Shown here: positions 1-9,832 of the stretch, one piece after another
How the letters are laid out: each line of letters begins with the position of its first letter
Position numbering within the stretch: the stretch's first letter is position 1
NCBI RefSeq assembly: GCF_001445575.1
Contig: NZ_CP013200.1
Location: 2,914,001 to 2,978,000, forward strand
From: Arthrobacter alpinus
Lineage (GTDB): Bacteria > Actinomycetota > Actinomycetes > Actinomycetales > Micrococcaceae
Length of the DNA: 64,000 nucleotides
Reading direction: 5' to 3'
Made by a program: the position numbers and the translations under genes
The notes under the pieces: model-generated
Told to the model about the DNA's origin: nothing
The model's input: only the letters and a program-made list of their open reading frames with translations
Database searches by the model: none

Positions 1-1035
1 GGGCAAGGCACACCCGAGCTACCGGGGAAGCAGATTTTTTGGGCTGCGCAAGCGTCCGGAACCGGTGCACAGCACGTCACCATGGACCTGCGCAGTGGTG
101 CTTGGGTCTTGGTGATTATGAACGCCGATGCCAGCCCGGGTGTCACGGTCAACATGGCGGCCGGGTTCCACTCCGAGTTGTTTGGAGCGATCACGCCTGC
201 TTTGTTGACGGGCGGGGTAGCAGCCCTGATCATCGGGGCTGGATTGGTTGCCTTGGGTGCTGTGGGCATGGGCAGACGGGTCCCCTCATCCCGGCAGCCA
301 GCGCCTGGCAATCCGGTCACGGCCGACGGCGTGTCCCCGACCGAGTTTGCCGGCGCGAAAAGCTATCCTGCGAGACTCACCGGGCAACTTGACCCGCAGC
401 TGTCCCGGGGGCTGTGGCTGGTCAAATGGCTTCTGTCTTTGCCGCACATGATCGTCTTGTTTTTCCTGTGGTGCGCCGTGGTCATCACCACAATCTTTGC
501 CGGCTTCGCTATCCTATTCACCGGCCGCTACCCGCGCGCGCTCTTCAACTTCAACGTCGGGGTCCTGAGATGGAACTGGCGAGTCACCTTCTACGCCTAC
601 TCGGCGTTGGCCACCGACAAGTACCCTCCATTCACCCTTGCCGCCACCGAGTATCCCGCCGACTTCGAAGTTGACTACCCCCGTGAACTCTCCCGCGGAC
701 TCGTACTGGTCAAGTGGTGGCTCCTGGTGCTCCCCCACTTGCTGGTCGTAGCCATATTCACCAGTGCTGCGTGGTCCATGTGGGGCCGGAGCGGTGATTG
801 GCAATCGGACTACGGCCGTACGGTCGGATTCTCCCTGCTCGGCATTCTGGTCCTCATTGCCGCCGTCGGACTTCTGTTCACTGGGCGATACCAACGACCG
901 CTCTTTGATCTCATCATGGGCATCAACCGGTGGATCTACCGCGTCGCCAGCTATACCCTCCTACTGCGGGATGAGTACCCGCCGTTCCGCTTGGATCAGG
1001 GCCCTGATGAGCCGGCCGGGGCGGACCACAAGTGA
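1..1035 (+). CDS. DUF4389-type membrane protein, 5' end outside window
   Basis: The frame is open from base 1, so the first in-frame ATG (82) is probably internal and 344 residues of a longer protein are visible. An extracellular beta-like stretch ending in WVLVIMNADASPGV leads into a hydrophobic helix, followed by two similar halves, each with two hydrophobic segments and a repeated LFTGRY..(A/P)LF..(N/I).G..RW motif. This repeated layout is characteristic of DUF4389 proteins, whose function is unknown. The stop lies 12 bases before the ABC1-kinase gene, which suggests co-transcription. The promoter is outside the window, so membership of the DosR-like regulon cannot be judged. Confidence 0.8.
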   Translation, partial: GQGTPELPGKQIFWAAQASGTGAQHVTMDLRSGAWVLVIMNADASPGVTVNMAAGFHSELFGAITPALLTGGVAALIIGAGLVALGAVGMGRRVPSSRQPAPGNPVTADGVSPTEFAGAKSYPARLTGQLDPQLSRGLWLVKWLLSLPHMIVLFFLWCAVVITTIFAGFAILFTGRYPRALFNFNVGVLRWNWRVTFYAYSALATDKYPPFTLAATEYPADFEVDYPRELSRGLVLVKWWLLVLPHLLVVAIFTSAAWSMWGRSGDWQSDYGRTVGFSLLGILVLIAAVGLLFTGRYQRPLFDLIMGINRWIYRVASYTLLLRDEYPPFRLDQGPDEPAGADHK

Positions 1036-1047
1036 TGGGAGCGCTCC

Positions 1048-2691
1048 ATGGGCAAGCATTTTGAACGGTACGCCGAGATAGCGGAAATCTTGGCGCGCCA
1101 TGGTTTCGGTTCCCTGCTGGCAAAGTTGGGTCTTGGCCGGATACACCTGGGCTCAGGACCGTGGCTGCCTGATGATCTCTCCAACCCCGAACGGCTCAGG
1201 CACGCACTGGAGGAACTGGGACCAACCTTCATCAAACTCGGACAGGTGCTTTCCACAAGGCCCGATATCCTTCCACCGGACTACCTAGACTCACTGTCCA
1301 AACTTCAAAGCGGGGCGCCTGAAGTTCCTGCTGAGATCATCACCTCACTCATCGAGCAGGAATTGGGTGGAACAACCACAGAACTCTTCAAAACCTTTAG
1401 CACTACTCCACTGGCCAGTGCCTCGATAGGTCAGGCCCATGCAGCAACATTGCATGATGGCACCGCCGTGGTTATCAAGGTCAGGCGGCCTGGCGTGGTT
1501 GCCCAAGTTCAGGAAGACCTCGAGATCCTTCAAAACCTGACCCATCAGGCAACCCGAAACTGGACGGCAGTGGCGGACTACAACCTTGAGGCCATTGCCG
1601 CCGAGTTCTCAGCTACACTTCGGGCCGAACTTGACTACCTGCAAGAGGGACGTAACGCGGAACGATTTGCAAGATACTTTGCCAACGACCCCAGCATCCA
1701 CATACCGAGAATTTTCTGGTCCACCACAACCTCCCGGGTGCTGACCATCGAAAGAATCTTTGGCCTGAAGATTGACGACGTCGAGGTTCTTGCCATGCCT
1801 GACCTCGAGCGAACTCACCTGGCAGATCTGGCAGCTAAAGCCGCAGTCAAGATGATCTTTGAGGACGGCTTCTTTCATGCCGACCCCCATCCAGGAAATC
1901 TCTTTGTTGAATCGGCTTCACGAATAGCGCTGATCGATTTCGGCATGGTGGGCGAAATCGACAACGAGCTCCAGGGTCATCTGGGGAAACTATTGCTGGC
2001 ATTCAGCGTTGAAGAGCCTGACCGCATCGCCAGGGCGCTGCTGGAACTCTCGATCAACCGACCCACTACCGATCGTGGCCGGTTGCGGCAAGATATTCTG
2101 CGCTTCATGCGGCTCTATCAGGGACGCCCGTTGGGCCAAATCGAAATCTCGCCTCTCATCACCCAGATGCTGGCTCTACTGCGCCATCACCATCTTCAGC
2201 TGCCCAGTGAAATAGCCATGCTGAGCAAAATGATCTTCATGACAGAAGGACTGGGAGCACGGCTCAATCCGAGCTTCAACCTCGGCACGGTGGTTAAGCC
2301 CTATGCCAGAAGATTGGCCTTAGCCAGGGCCACTCCACGCACTCTGTTTCACAATCTCTCCCAAATGGGTTTGGATGCAACAGACTTGGCCGCCAACCTG
2401 CCCGAAAAACTGCGAAAGCTACTTGATCTACTGGATGACGGCGTCGAGGTTCACCTGCGCTCAGAGGAATTGGTGCCCCTGGTTACCCGCGCCGAACGCA
2501 TCGGAAATCGTCTCGTTGCAGGGATGATCATCGCAGCATTTGTTCGAGGAATTGGGGAGCTTACAGCAGCCGACCAGGGACGGCTCAAGGCGTGGCAAAA
2601 CACACTGGTTGCTGGCGGCGCTGGCATAGCCACGGTATTGGGCGGCTACTTGGCGTGGACCGCACGGCGCAGTGGCGGTGGCAAGCCCTAA
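1048..2691 (+). CDS. ABC1/UbiB-family atypical protein kinase-like protein
   Basis: This 547-residue protein has the hallmarks of the UbiB/AarF/COQ8 family: KLGQ with TRPDILP near residues 63-76, an Ala-rich nucleotide loop (ASASIGQAHA, about 123-132), a VIKVRRP lysine near 144, the catalytic-loop-like HADPHPGN at 277-284 and DFG at 297-299. The C-terminus has hydrophobic stretches (about 500-540) that fit membrane anchoring. Family members are ATPase/kinase-like proteins linked to quinone metabolism or lipid homeostasis; the substrate here is unknown. It is the intact member of three related copies in the window; those at 60.6 and 62.7 kb are broken. The ATG at 1048 follows GGAGC. Confidence 0.92.
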   Translation: MGKHFERYAEIAEILARHGFGSLLAKLGLGRIHLGSGPWLPDDLSNPERLRHALEELGPTFIKLGQVLSTRPDILPPDYLDSLSKLQSGAPEVPAEIITSLIEQELGGTTTELFKTFSTTPLASASIGQAHAATLHDGTAVVIKVRRPGVVAQVQEDLEILQNLTHQATRNWTAVADYNLEAIAAEFSATLRAELDYLQEGRNAERFARYFANDPSIHIPRIFWSTTTSRVLTIERIFGLKIDDVEVLAMPDLERTHLADLAAKAAVKMIFEDGFFHADPHPGNLFVESASRIALIDFGMVGEIDNELQGHLGKLLLAFSVEEPDRIARALLELSINRPTTDRGRLRQDILRFMRLYQGRPLGQIEISPLITQMLALLRHHHLQLPSEIAMLSKMIFMTEGLGARLNPSFNLGTVVKPYARRLALARATPRTLFHNLSQMGLDATDLAANLPEKLRKLLDLLDDGVEVHLRSEELVPLVTRAERIGNRLVAGMIIAAFVRGIGELTAADQGRLKAWQNTLVAGGAGIATVLGGYLAWTARRSGGGKP

Positions 2692-2932
2692 AGCAGCCTA
2701 GGCGTTGGGCGAAAATGCTGATCACCAGCGGGCCGCAAGGCTTGTGTCTAGGGGGTTGACCACCGTGATTTTAGCCCTTTCGCTGATGATTCTTGCCTTT
2801 GCGGCCATGACCGCAACCGTTTACCTACTCACTTTCCCGTCCATCACGCCTAGGAGCCGTCGGGGGAAGCGAAAAGGCACAAATTCGCCCCCTCCTCCTC
2901 GCATAAAGGTGCCGGGGCTGTCCCGCAATGGC

Positions 2933-2947
2933 GGGTCTTTGGACTCT
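2933..2947 (+). promoter_or_regulatory. DosR-like box 1 (PNPOx at 2982)
   Basis: GGGTCTTTGGACTCT resembles the mycobacterial DosR core GGGACTTNNGNCCCT with two mismatches. Its centre (2940) is 42 bp before the ATG. A TAGGCT hexamer at 2970-2975 occupies -12 to -7 if transcription starts at the ATG, and no Shine-Dalgarno is visible. A leaderless, class-II-activated promoter is inferred. Confidence 0.7.
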
Positions 2948-2981
2948 ATTGGAGCTGCCCACGCCAGCCTAGGCTCAAACC

Positions 2982-3452
2982 ATGACGAACAAACCAGCCA
3001 ATGCACCCGTCGAGGAACTAGATGCTCATGAATGCTGGGCATTTCTTCGTGGCGTTTCCGTGGGGAGACTAGCGGTATGGGTCACCGACCATCCCGACAT
3101 TTTCCCCATAAACTATGCGGTGGATCACGGAACTCTGGTGTTTCGCACGGGTCTGGGGACAAAGTTGGAGGCGGCCCTTGGCGAAACCCCCGTGGCGTTC
3201 GAGGCGGACGGAGTCGATCCGGTCAGCGGTGTCGCTTGGAGCGTTGTGGCCAAAGGCAATGCAGCACGCATCGACTCGATTGAAGAAGTTTTGGACAGTT
3301 TTTCGATCATGCTCTTCCCCTGGCAATCCGGACACAAGGACTCGTTCATCCGCATAGCGCCAACATCGCTCACGGGCCGCAAATTCACGGTAGCGGATCC
3401 AGCGCAATGGTGGACTGCCCCCGCCACGGCCCCGCATGCCGCAACAGAATGA
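2982..3452 (+). CDS. Pyridoxamine 5'-phosphate oxidase-like flavin/F420-type protein (copy 1)
   Basis: A 156-residue split-beta-barrel protein of the PNPOx-like superfamily. Diagnostic features are the N-terminal CWAFLRGVSVGRLAV segment, IFPINYAV, FRTGLGTKLE and the C-terminal LTGRKF strand. Such small proteins bind FMN, F420 or haem, and several belong to the mycobacterial DosR regulon, but the substrate cannot be read from sequence. It is one of four paralogues in the window (also 7668, 22710 and 62658), all with the W.LL....GRLAV and IFP.N(Y/F) signature and all preceded by a DosR-like box. The start is supported by the box and -10 spacing rather than a ribosome site. Confidence 0.9.
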   Translation: MTNKPANAPVEELDAHECWAFLRGVSVGRLAVWVTDHPDIFPINYAVDHGTLVFRTGLGTKLEAALGETPVAFEADGVDPVSGVAWSVVAKGNAARIDSIEEVLDSFSIMLFPWQSGHKDSFIRIAPTSLTGRKFTVADPAQWWTAPATAPHAATE

Positions 3453-3501
3453 CGGTTCCCATCCTCAAACCCGCAATACTTATCCGAAAGGCACTATAGC
3501 C

Positions 3502-4143
3502 ATGGAACAGATCACCATTATCGGCAGCGGAAACATGGCCCGGGCCATCGCCGTTCGCATGCTCAAAGCCAGGCACTCTGTGCAGATACTTGGACGCAAC
3601 GGGGAAAAGACTCGCGAGCTGGTCGAGATCCTCGGCGCAGGCGCCCAGGGCGGCGGGGAAGGCGCCGTCGTTGAAGGCGGCATCGTTTTCCTCGCGGTCC
3701 CCTTCGCAGAGGCGAAGAAATCACTGTTGTTCTACGGCGAGACACTGACAGGAAGGGTCATTGTGGATATCAGCAACCCCGTTGACCTAGCCACCTTCGA
3801 CAGCCTCGTGACTCCCGCGGGAACCTCAGCAGCCGAAGAAATTGCACTTCACGCCAGCCCTGGGGCGTTTGTTGTCAAGGCGTTCAACACCTGCTTCGCG
3901 AAGCCTCTGGAGTTGGGTTCCGTGGCCGGAGTGCCACTGGATGTCTTCATTGCCGGTGACTCGGAACAGGCCAAGGTCAAGGTCAGTGCAGTGGTTGCAG
4001 CCTCAGGTCTGCGCCCCATCGACGTAGGTCCGCTGCGCCGGGCCCGCGAACTGGAGGCCATGATGCTGCTGATCATGGGCCTGCAAGTCAGCCCTGAACA
4101 CAATAACTTCAATTGGGATACCTCTTTGAACCTCCTCCCCTAA
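3502..4143 (+). CDS. NADPH-dependent F420 reductase-like dinucleotide-binding protein
   Basis: A 213-residue protein beginning with a Rossmann strand and glycine motif (IIGSGNMA, residues 7-14), followed by LGRN and later DISNPV and VVKAFNT segments typical of the F420-dependent NADP oxidoreductase (F420_oxidored) family. These enzymes transfer hydride between NADPH and F420 or a related acceptor. It lies 49 bp downstream of a PNPOx-like gene, some of whose relatives bind F420, so a shared cofactor is plausible but unproven. The ATG at 3502 follows GAAAGG at suitable spacing. Upstream in-frame ATGs exist but would add an unconserved hydrophilic tail. Confidence 0.85.
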   Translation: MEQITIIGSGNMARAIAVRMLKARHSVQILGRNGEKTRELVEILGAGAQGGGEGAVVEGGIVFLAVPFAEAKKSLLFYGETLTGRVIVDISNPVDLATFDSLVTPAGTSAAEEIALHASPGAFVVKAFNTCFAKPLELGSVAGVPLDVFIAGDSEQAKVKVSAVVAASGLRPIDVGPLRRARELEAMMLLIMGLQVSPEHNNFNWDTSLNLLP

Positions 4144-4179
4144 ACAGTCCCGGCACGCAGCGCTCAACATGTGAACCAG

Positions 4180-4905
4180 AAAGTGACTATGACCTTTATT
4201 CGCATCCACCCTTGCAGTGGGTTCTCTGGTGCTAATTTTGCTGGCTGTGGGTCATGGCGGTGCTGCACAACTGTTGGCAAGTGTTTTTGCAGGCAGCGCC
4301 GCAATTTCACGAGGCACCGCCATGATCCGTGACATGGTGCATGGCCGCTGGGGATGTGTTGCTGATCCGGCCCGCCGAAGTGGTTCCCGTCGATGGTCAC
4401 CTCTTGTCAACCGCGGCGTCCTTTGATTAATCTGCCATTACGGGCGAGAGCTTGCCGGTGGAACTGGGACACGGCGATGGCATCCTTAGCCGTTCCGTCA
4501 ACGGGCCGATAGCTGTCCGGATTGAAGCTACTGCAACGGCTGACGATTCCCAATACAGCCGCATTGTGGCGCTCGTGCAGGGTGCGGCCAGTAGCCGCGC
4601 CCCAGGGGTCCGGCTGGCAGACCGCTATGCAGTGCCGTTCACCCTGTTGTCCTTCGTGATAGCAGGTGTCGCCCGGCGGACAACGTCACGATCGTGCAGA
4701 GCATTCTCCAACGGCCTGTCATTATGGTTGGCGACGGCATCAATGACGCCCCTGTCCTGGCTGCAGCTGACGCAGGTGTGGCCATGGGAGCCAAAGGGTC
4801 CGCCGCGGCCAGTGAATCCGCCCTATGTGGTGATCATGGTGGACAACCTCTCAAAGGTGGCCAGCGCCGTCCGCACACGGGCCCACTTGAGTGCAGCACA
4901 ATACC
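4180..4905 (+). pseudogene. Remnant of heavy-metal P1B-type ATPase
   Basis: Pieces of a P-type ATPase are spread over different frames. An actuator-domain stretch reads EVVPVDGHLL, then a TAA interrupts before SAITGESLPVELG (about 4380-4470). Much later comes the hinge motif MVGDGINDAPVLAAADAGVAMG (about 4723-4790). The central membrane helix with CPC and the phosphorylation loop DKTGT are missing, an internal deletion near 4675. It cannot make a working pump. The gene's 3' remains now form the upstream region of dosR and contain its DosR-like box. Confidence 0.85.
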
Positions 4906-4943
4906 CCGGGTCTCTCGGTTCTGACATGATGCGAGACGCCCTG

Positions 4944-4958
4944 AGGACTTTGTACCCT
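4944..4958 (+). promoter_or_regulatory. DosR-like box 2 (upstream of dosR)
   Basis: AGGACTTTGTACCCT matches 13 of 15 positions of the DosR core GGGACTTNNGNCCCT. A weak -10 (CAGGAT, 4981-4986) starts 30 bp from the box centre, giving a leader of about 73 nt before dosR. Autoregulation is inferred. Confidence 0.55.
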
Positions 4959-5065
4959 TGTTGGCCAATAGTGAGTAAGGCAGGATGGCAGGAGCATAAT
5001 CATGCATTGCCGAACATTGTGCAAAAAGATTCCCCAGCGGGAACTACAGCTACGGAGGGAAGACG

Positions 5066-7548
<2,483 letters not shown>

Positions 7549-7617
7549 CTACCCTCGTTGCCAGCCTAACGAACGCATACGGGAGGAAAGGTACAAGCTC
7601 TCTAGGCACTGGAGATG

Positions 7618-7632
7618 GGGACCTTAGACCCT
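7618..7632 (+). promoter_or_regulatory. DosR-like box 3 (PNPOx at 7668; possibly dosS)
   Basis: GGGACCTTAGACCCT is the consensus DosR core with one pyrimidine change. The centre (7625) is 43 bp before the ATG at 7668, and TAGAGT (7655-7660) sits at the -13 to -8 position of a leaderless start. On the other strand TACCTT starts 32 bp from the centre and could serve dosS. Confidence 0.8.
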
Positions 7633-7667
7633 AAATTCCCAGAATCACTAGACGTAGAGTCGTTCAC

Positions 7668-8150
7668 ATGACTATTAATACGCCACCGTCAGGGCCTACA
7701 CCGGTGATTGAGTCGCTCACTAAGGACCAATGCTGGGAATTGCTGCGTGAACAGGTCATTGGGCGTCTGGCTCTTGTGGTTGAAGATCACCCCGAGATTT
7801 TTCCCGTCAATTATGCAGTGTGCAACGATTCTCTGGTCTTCCGAACTGCCGCAGGCACCAAACTCTACGGCTCAACTAGCAACACATCTGTTGCCTTCGA
7901 AATTGATGGCTACGATCCCTCAACAGAGCAGGCTTGGAGCGTAGTTCTGCGAGGCACGGTGCTTGCGATCAAGGCTGGCTCCGGACGTGCCGAGTCGGAA
8001 ATTTTCACACTTGAGCCATGGCAAGACGGCATCAAGAACCACTTGATGCGGATCCTGCCCCTGAACCTCAGCGGCCGGAGGTTCAAGGTCACAAAGCCTG
8101 ACATTTGGCGCACACCTTTGTCCGACGCACGGCGTGCTTCCTTCGAATAG
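7668..8150 (+). CDS. Pyridoxamine 5'-phosphate oxidase-like protein (copy 2)
   Basis: A 160-residue PNPOx-like protein with CWELLREQVIGRLALVV, IFPVNYAV, FRTAAGTKLYG, an AWSVVLRG strand and a C-terminal LSGRRFKV. It is a close paralogue of the gene at 2982. Family members bind FMN, F420 or haem; the reaction here is unknown. It has the clearest promoter of the set: a near-perfect DosR-like box and TAGAGT at -10 spacing directly before the ATG, with no ribosome-binding site, so translation from a leaderless transcript is expected. It is divergent from dosS, with 122 bp between the two starts. Confidence 0.9.
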   Translation: MTINTPPSGPTPVIESLTKDQCWELLREQVIGRLALVVEDHPEIFPVNYAVCNDSLVFRTAAGTKLYGSTSNTSVAFEIDGYDPSTEQAWSVVLRGTVLAIKAGSGRAESEIFTLEPWQDGIKNHLMRILPLNLSGRRFKVTKPDIWRTPLSDARRASFE

Positions 8151-8355
8151 CACCTGGCTCGAACCGATTGTCCAGCCTACTTGGTGACCAGCGTGCCTAC
8201 TCGGGAGAGACGGCAACTGACCCAAGTATTTCCGTGCCAGCGATTCCTTCCATCATGGCCCCACGATTGTCCACGCAGCCGATCAGTGCACGCCAGCTAG
8301 GCGGCCAGCCGTGACCACTGTTGCGCCGGCGTCGAAACATCATTGCCTGTTCGCC

Positions 8356-8704
8356 CTAGAGAACACGGAGGGGCCGTAGCGAAGGAACTACCCGGCGCCA
8401 AGCCGAACCGTCTGCCGCAACGGTCCAATCGCGCTCCTTCGCAAGAGCGTGTGCGGCGGAGCCGTCATAGAGTGATCCCACGAACTTTGCGGGGACCAAC
8501 AGGCGCGGATCTGTGTGATCCACAAGGATCCGCGACAGGATCACAACGACATCCTTGGCCAAGCCTGGCTGCCCCAGCGCTTGCTGCAGGAAGTGCCACC
8601 ATCGTCGGAGCTGCCACGGCTTGGCGGGCGATCTGGGTCTTCCCACCCGCCACCGCACCCCCGTCGAGAAGCGAGTTACCGCCAATGGATAAGAAAACAC
8701 GCAT
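8356..8704 (-). pseudogene. arcC: Decayed carbamate kinase (arcC) remnant
   Basis: Two frames together recall carbamate kinase. The N-terminus reads MRVFLSIGGNSLLDGG, matching the usual ALGGNALL opening. A second frame continues with VVVILSRILVDHTDP, VGSLYDG and WTVAADGSAWRRVVPS, matching the family's TQV.VD..DPAF, (I/V)GPFY and GWRRVVPSP block. The catalytic core and the C-terminal two thirds are absent. It starts 3 bp after the USP gene at 9652-8708, so the two were probably one operon. An arginine-deiminase-type ATP supply in hypoxia would suit the regulon, but this copy cannot function. Confidence 0.7.
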
Positions 8705-8707
8705 ACT

Positions 8708-9652
8708 CTAGAGGCATCGTGGGGAAATCTGCGCCGGCACAAGCGTGTCCTCGCCTGCCCCGTGGACCTTGTACTGTTGGGCGGCTAGGCCCGCCTCTTC
8801 CTGTTGGGTAAGGACAACGGGGCATGGGACATGCAACAGCAACTCTTGGGTGGCGGAGCCCATGAAAGCGTGGTGCGCGGCTCCACTGCCGCGGCTTCCC
8901 ACCACGAGCATGGCGGCACCTTTCCCTGCCTCGATCAGCACCCGAGCCGGCACATTCTGCTGCACGAATCGACCGAGAACTGTGAGGTGTATGTGCCGGG
9001 CACGAACAGCGGCCACAACAGCTTCCAAGATCACGCGTCCCTGCGTGCCAATCTGCTCGGTCCTCCCGAATCCGTCGGCCCTGGGATCCACCCACCTTGC
9101 CGGGGAATGCGAGACACAAATGACGGTGAGCTCCTGCTGAGTATGTGCAGCCTCCGCGGCGGCAAAATATGCTGCGGCCATCGATTCGGGGGAACCATCA
9201 ATACCAACCACGACGCCGGCAGTCACGGGACACGGCCGCGCCGGGATAACTGCCACGGGACATCGCCCGACCATGGCAAGTTGAAAATTGAGCGTACCGA
9301 ATCCCCCACCATGAACATCGCCCGCCCTGTCTGTTCCGATCACCACCATGGCGGACCGGGCAGAAAGTTCTGCCAACACTTGCGCAGGCACGCCAAAATG
9401 GAGGCTGCTGCGCACCTCCACGGCAGGGGCAAACTCATGCACACTGTTGGCTTCACTGTCCAGCATGCTCAACAGGGACGCCCGGTAGCTCTGGTATTCA
9501 ACGCTCTCTGCTGAGACCAAGTAATTCGGAACTGCGTGGACCAGCAGCAGGGGCAGTTTTTGTAGCTGGGCCCGTCGCGCTGCCCATTCGAGGGCAGCCC
9601 GACTGGCGGGTGAACCATCCACCCCCACCATTATCTGAGGTTTAACGACCAC
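8708..9652 (-). CDS. Tandem-domain universal stress protein
   Basis: A 314-residue protein with two UspA domains (about residues 5-140 and 150-290). The first opens with IMVGVDGSPASRAALEWAA, the second with VVVGIDGSPESMAAA; the second ends in a canonical ATP-binding loop, VVGSRGSGAAHHAFMGSATQELLLHVPCPVVL. Two-domain USPs are abundant in the mycobacterial DosR regulon. The GTG at 9652 follows an in-frame TGA closely and is preceded by GAGAGG. A DosR-like box (9783-9797) with TAACGT 30 bp away indicates its own promoter despite co-orientation with the upstream mgtA gene. Its leader of about 95 nt contains a possible ten-codon ORF. Confidence 0.9.
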   Translation of the reverse strand: MVVKPQIMVGVDGSPASRAALEWAARRAQLQKLPLLLVHAVPNYLVSAESVEYQSYRASLLSMLDSEANSVHEFAPAVEVRSSLHFGVPAQVLAELSARSAMVVIGTDRAGDVHGGGFGTLNFQLAMVGRCPVAVIPARPCPVTAGVVVGIDGSPESMAAAYFAAAEAAHTQQELTVICVSHSPARWVDPRADGFGRTEQIGTQGRVILEAVVAAVRARHIHLTVLGRFVQQNVPARVLIEAGKGAAMLVVGSRGSGAAHHAFMGSATQELLLHVPCPVVLTQQEEAGLAAQQYKVHGAGEDTLVPAQISPRCL

Positions 9653-9782
9653 TAGTCATCGACCTCTCTACGATCATGCAAGGTCATGGCGTGTCCTTAG
9701 AGATGCACAATGCCCATCAAGAAATGCGGCTCAAGAATTGATACCCTACGTCCAACGTTAGGGGCCACTGCCTGTTGAGGAG

Positions 9783-9797
9783 AGAGCCCAAAGACCC
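9783..9797 (-). promoter_or_regulatory. DosR-like box 4 (USP at 9652)
   Basis: On the minus strand this reads GGGTCTTTGGGCTCT, one change from box 1. The hexamer TAACGT (9760-9755) starts exactly 30 bp from the box centre, the same geometry as the PNPOx promoters, and predicts a start near 9748. Confidence 0.65.
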
Positions 9798-9832
9798 CAA
9801 TTCACCCCTGCTACCTACTAGTGGCGCACAGG

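Noticed and set aside
2705..3031. Possible small membrane protein between UbiB and PNPOx copy 1
   Set aside because: It has one hydrophobic stretch but starts with TTG, lacks a ribosome site, runs through the DosR-like box and overlaps the PNPOx start.
9691..9705. Second DosR-like half-site just upstream of the USP at 9652
   Set aside because: Only about 8 of 15 positions match; the box at 9783-9797 has better sequence and exact spacing to a -10 element.
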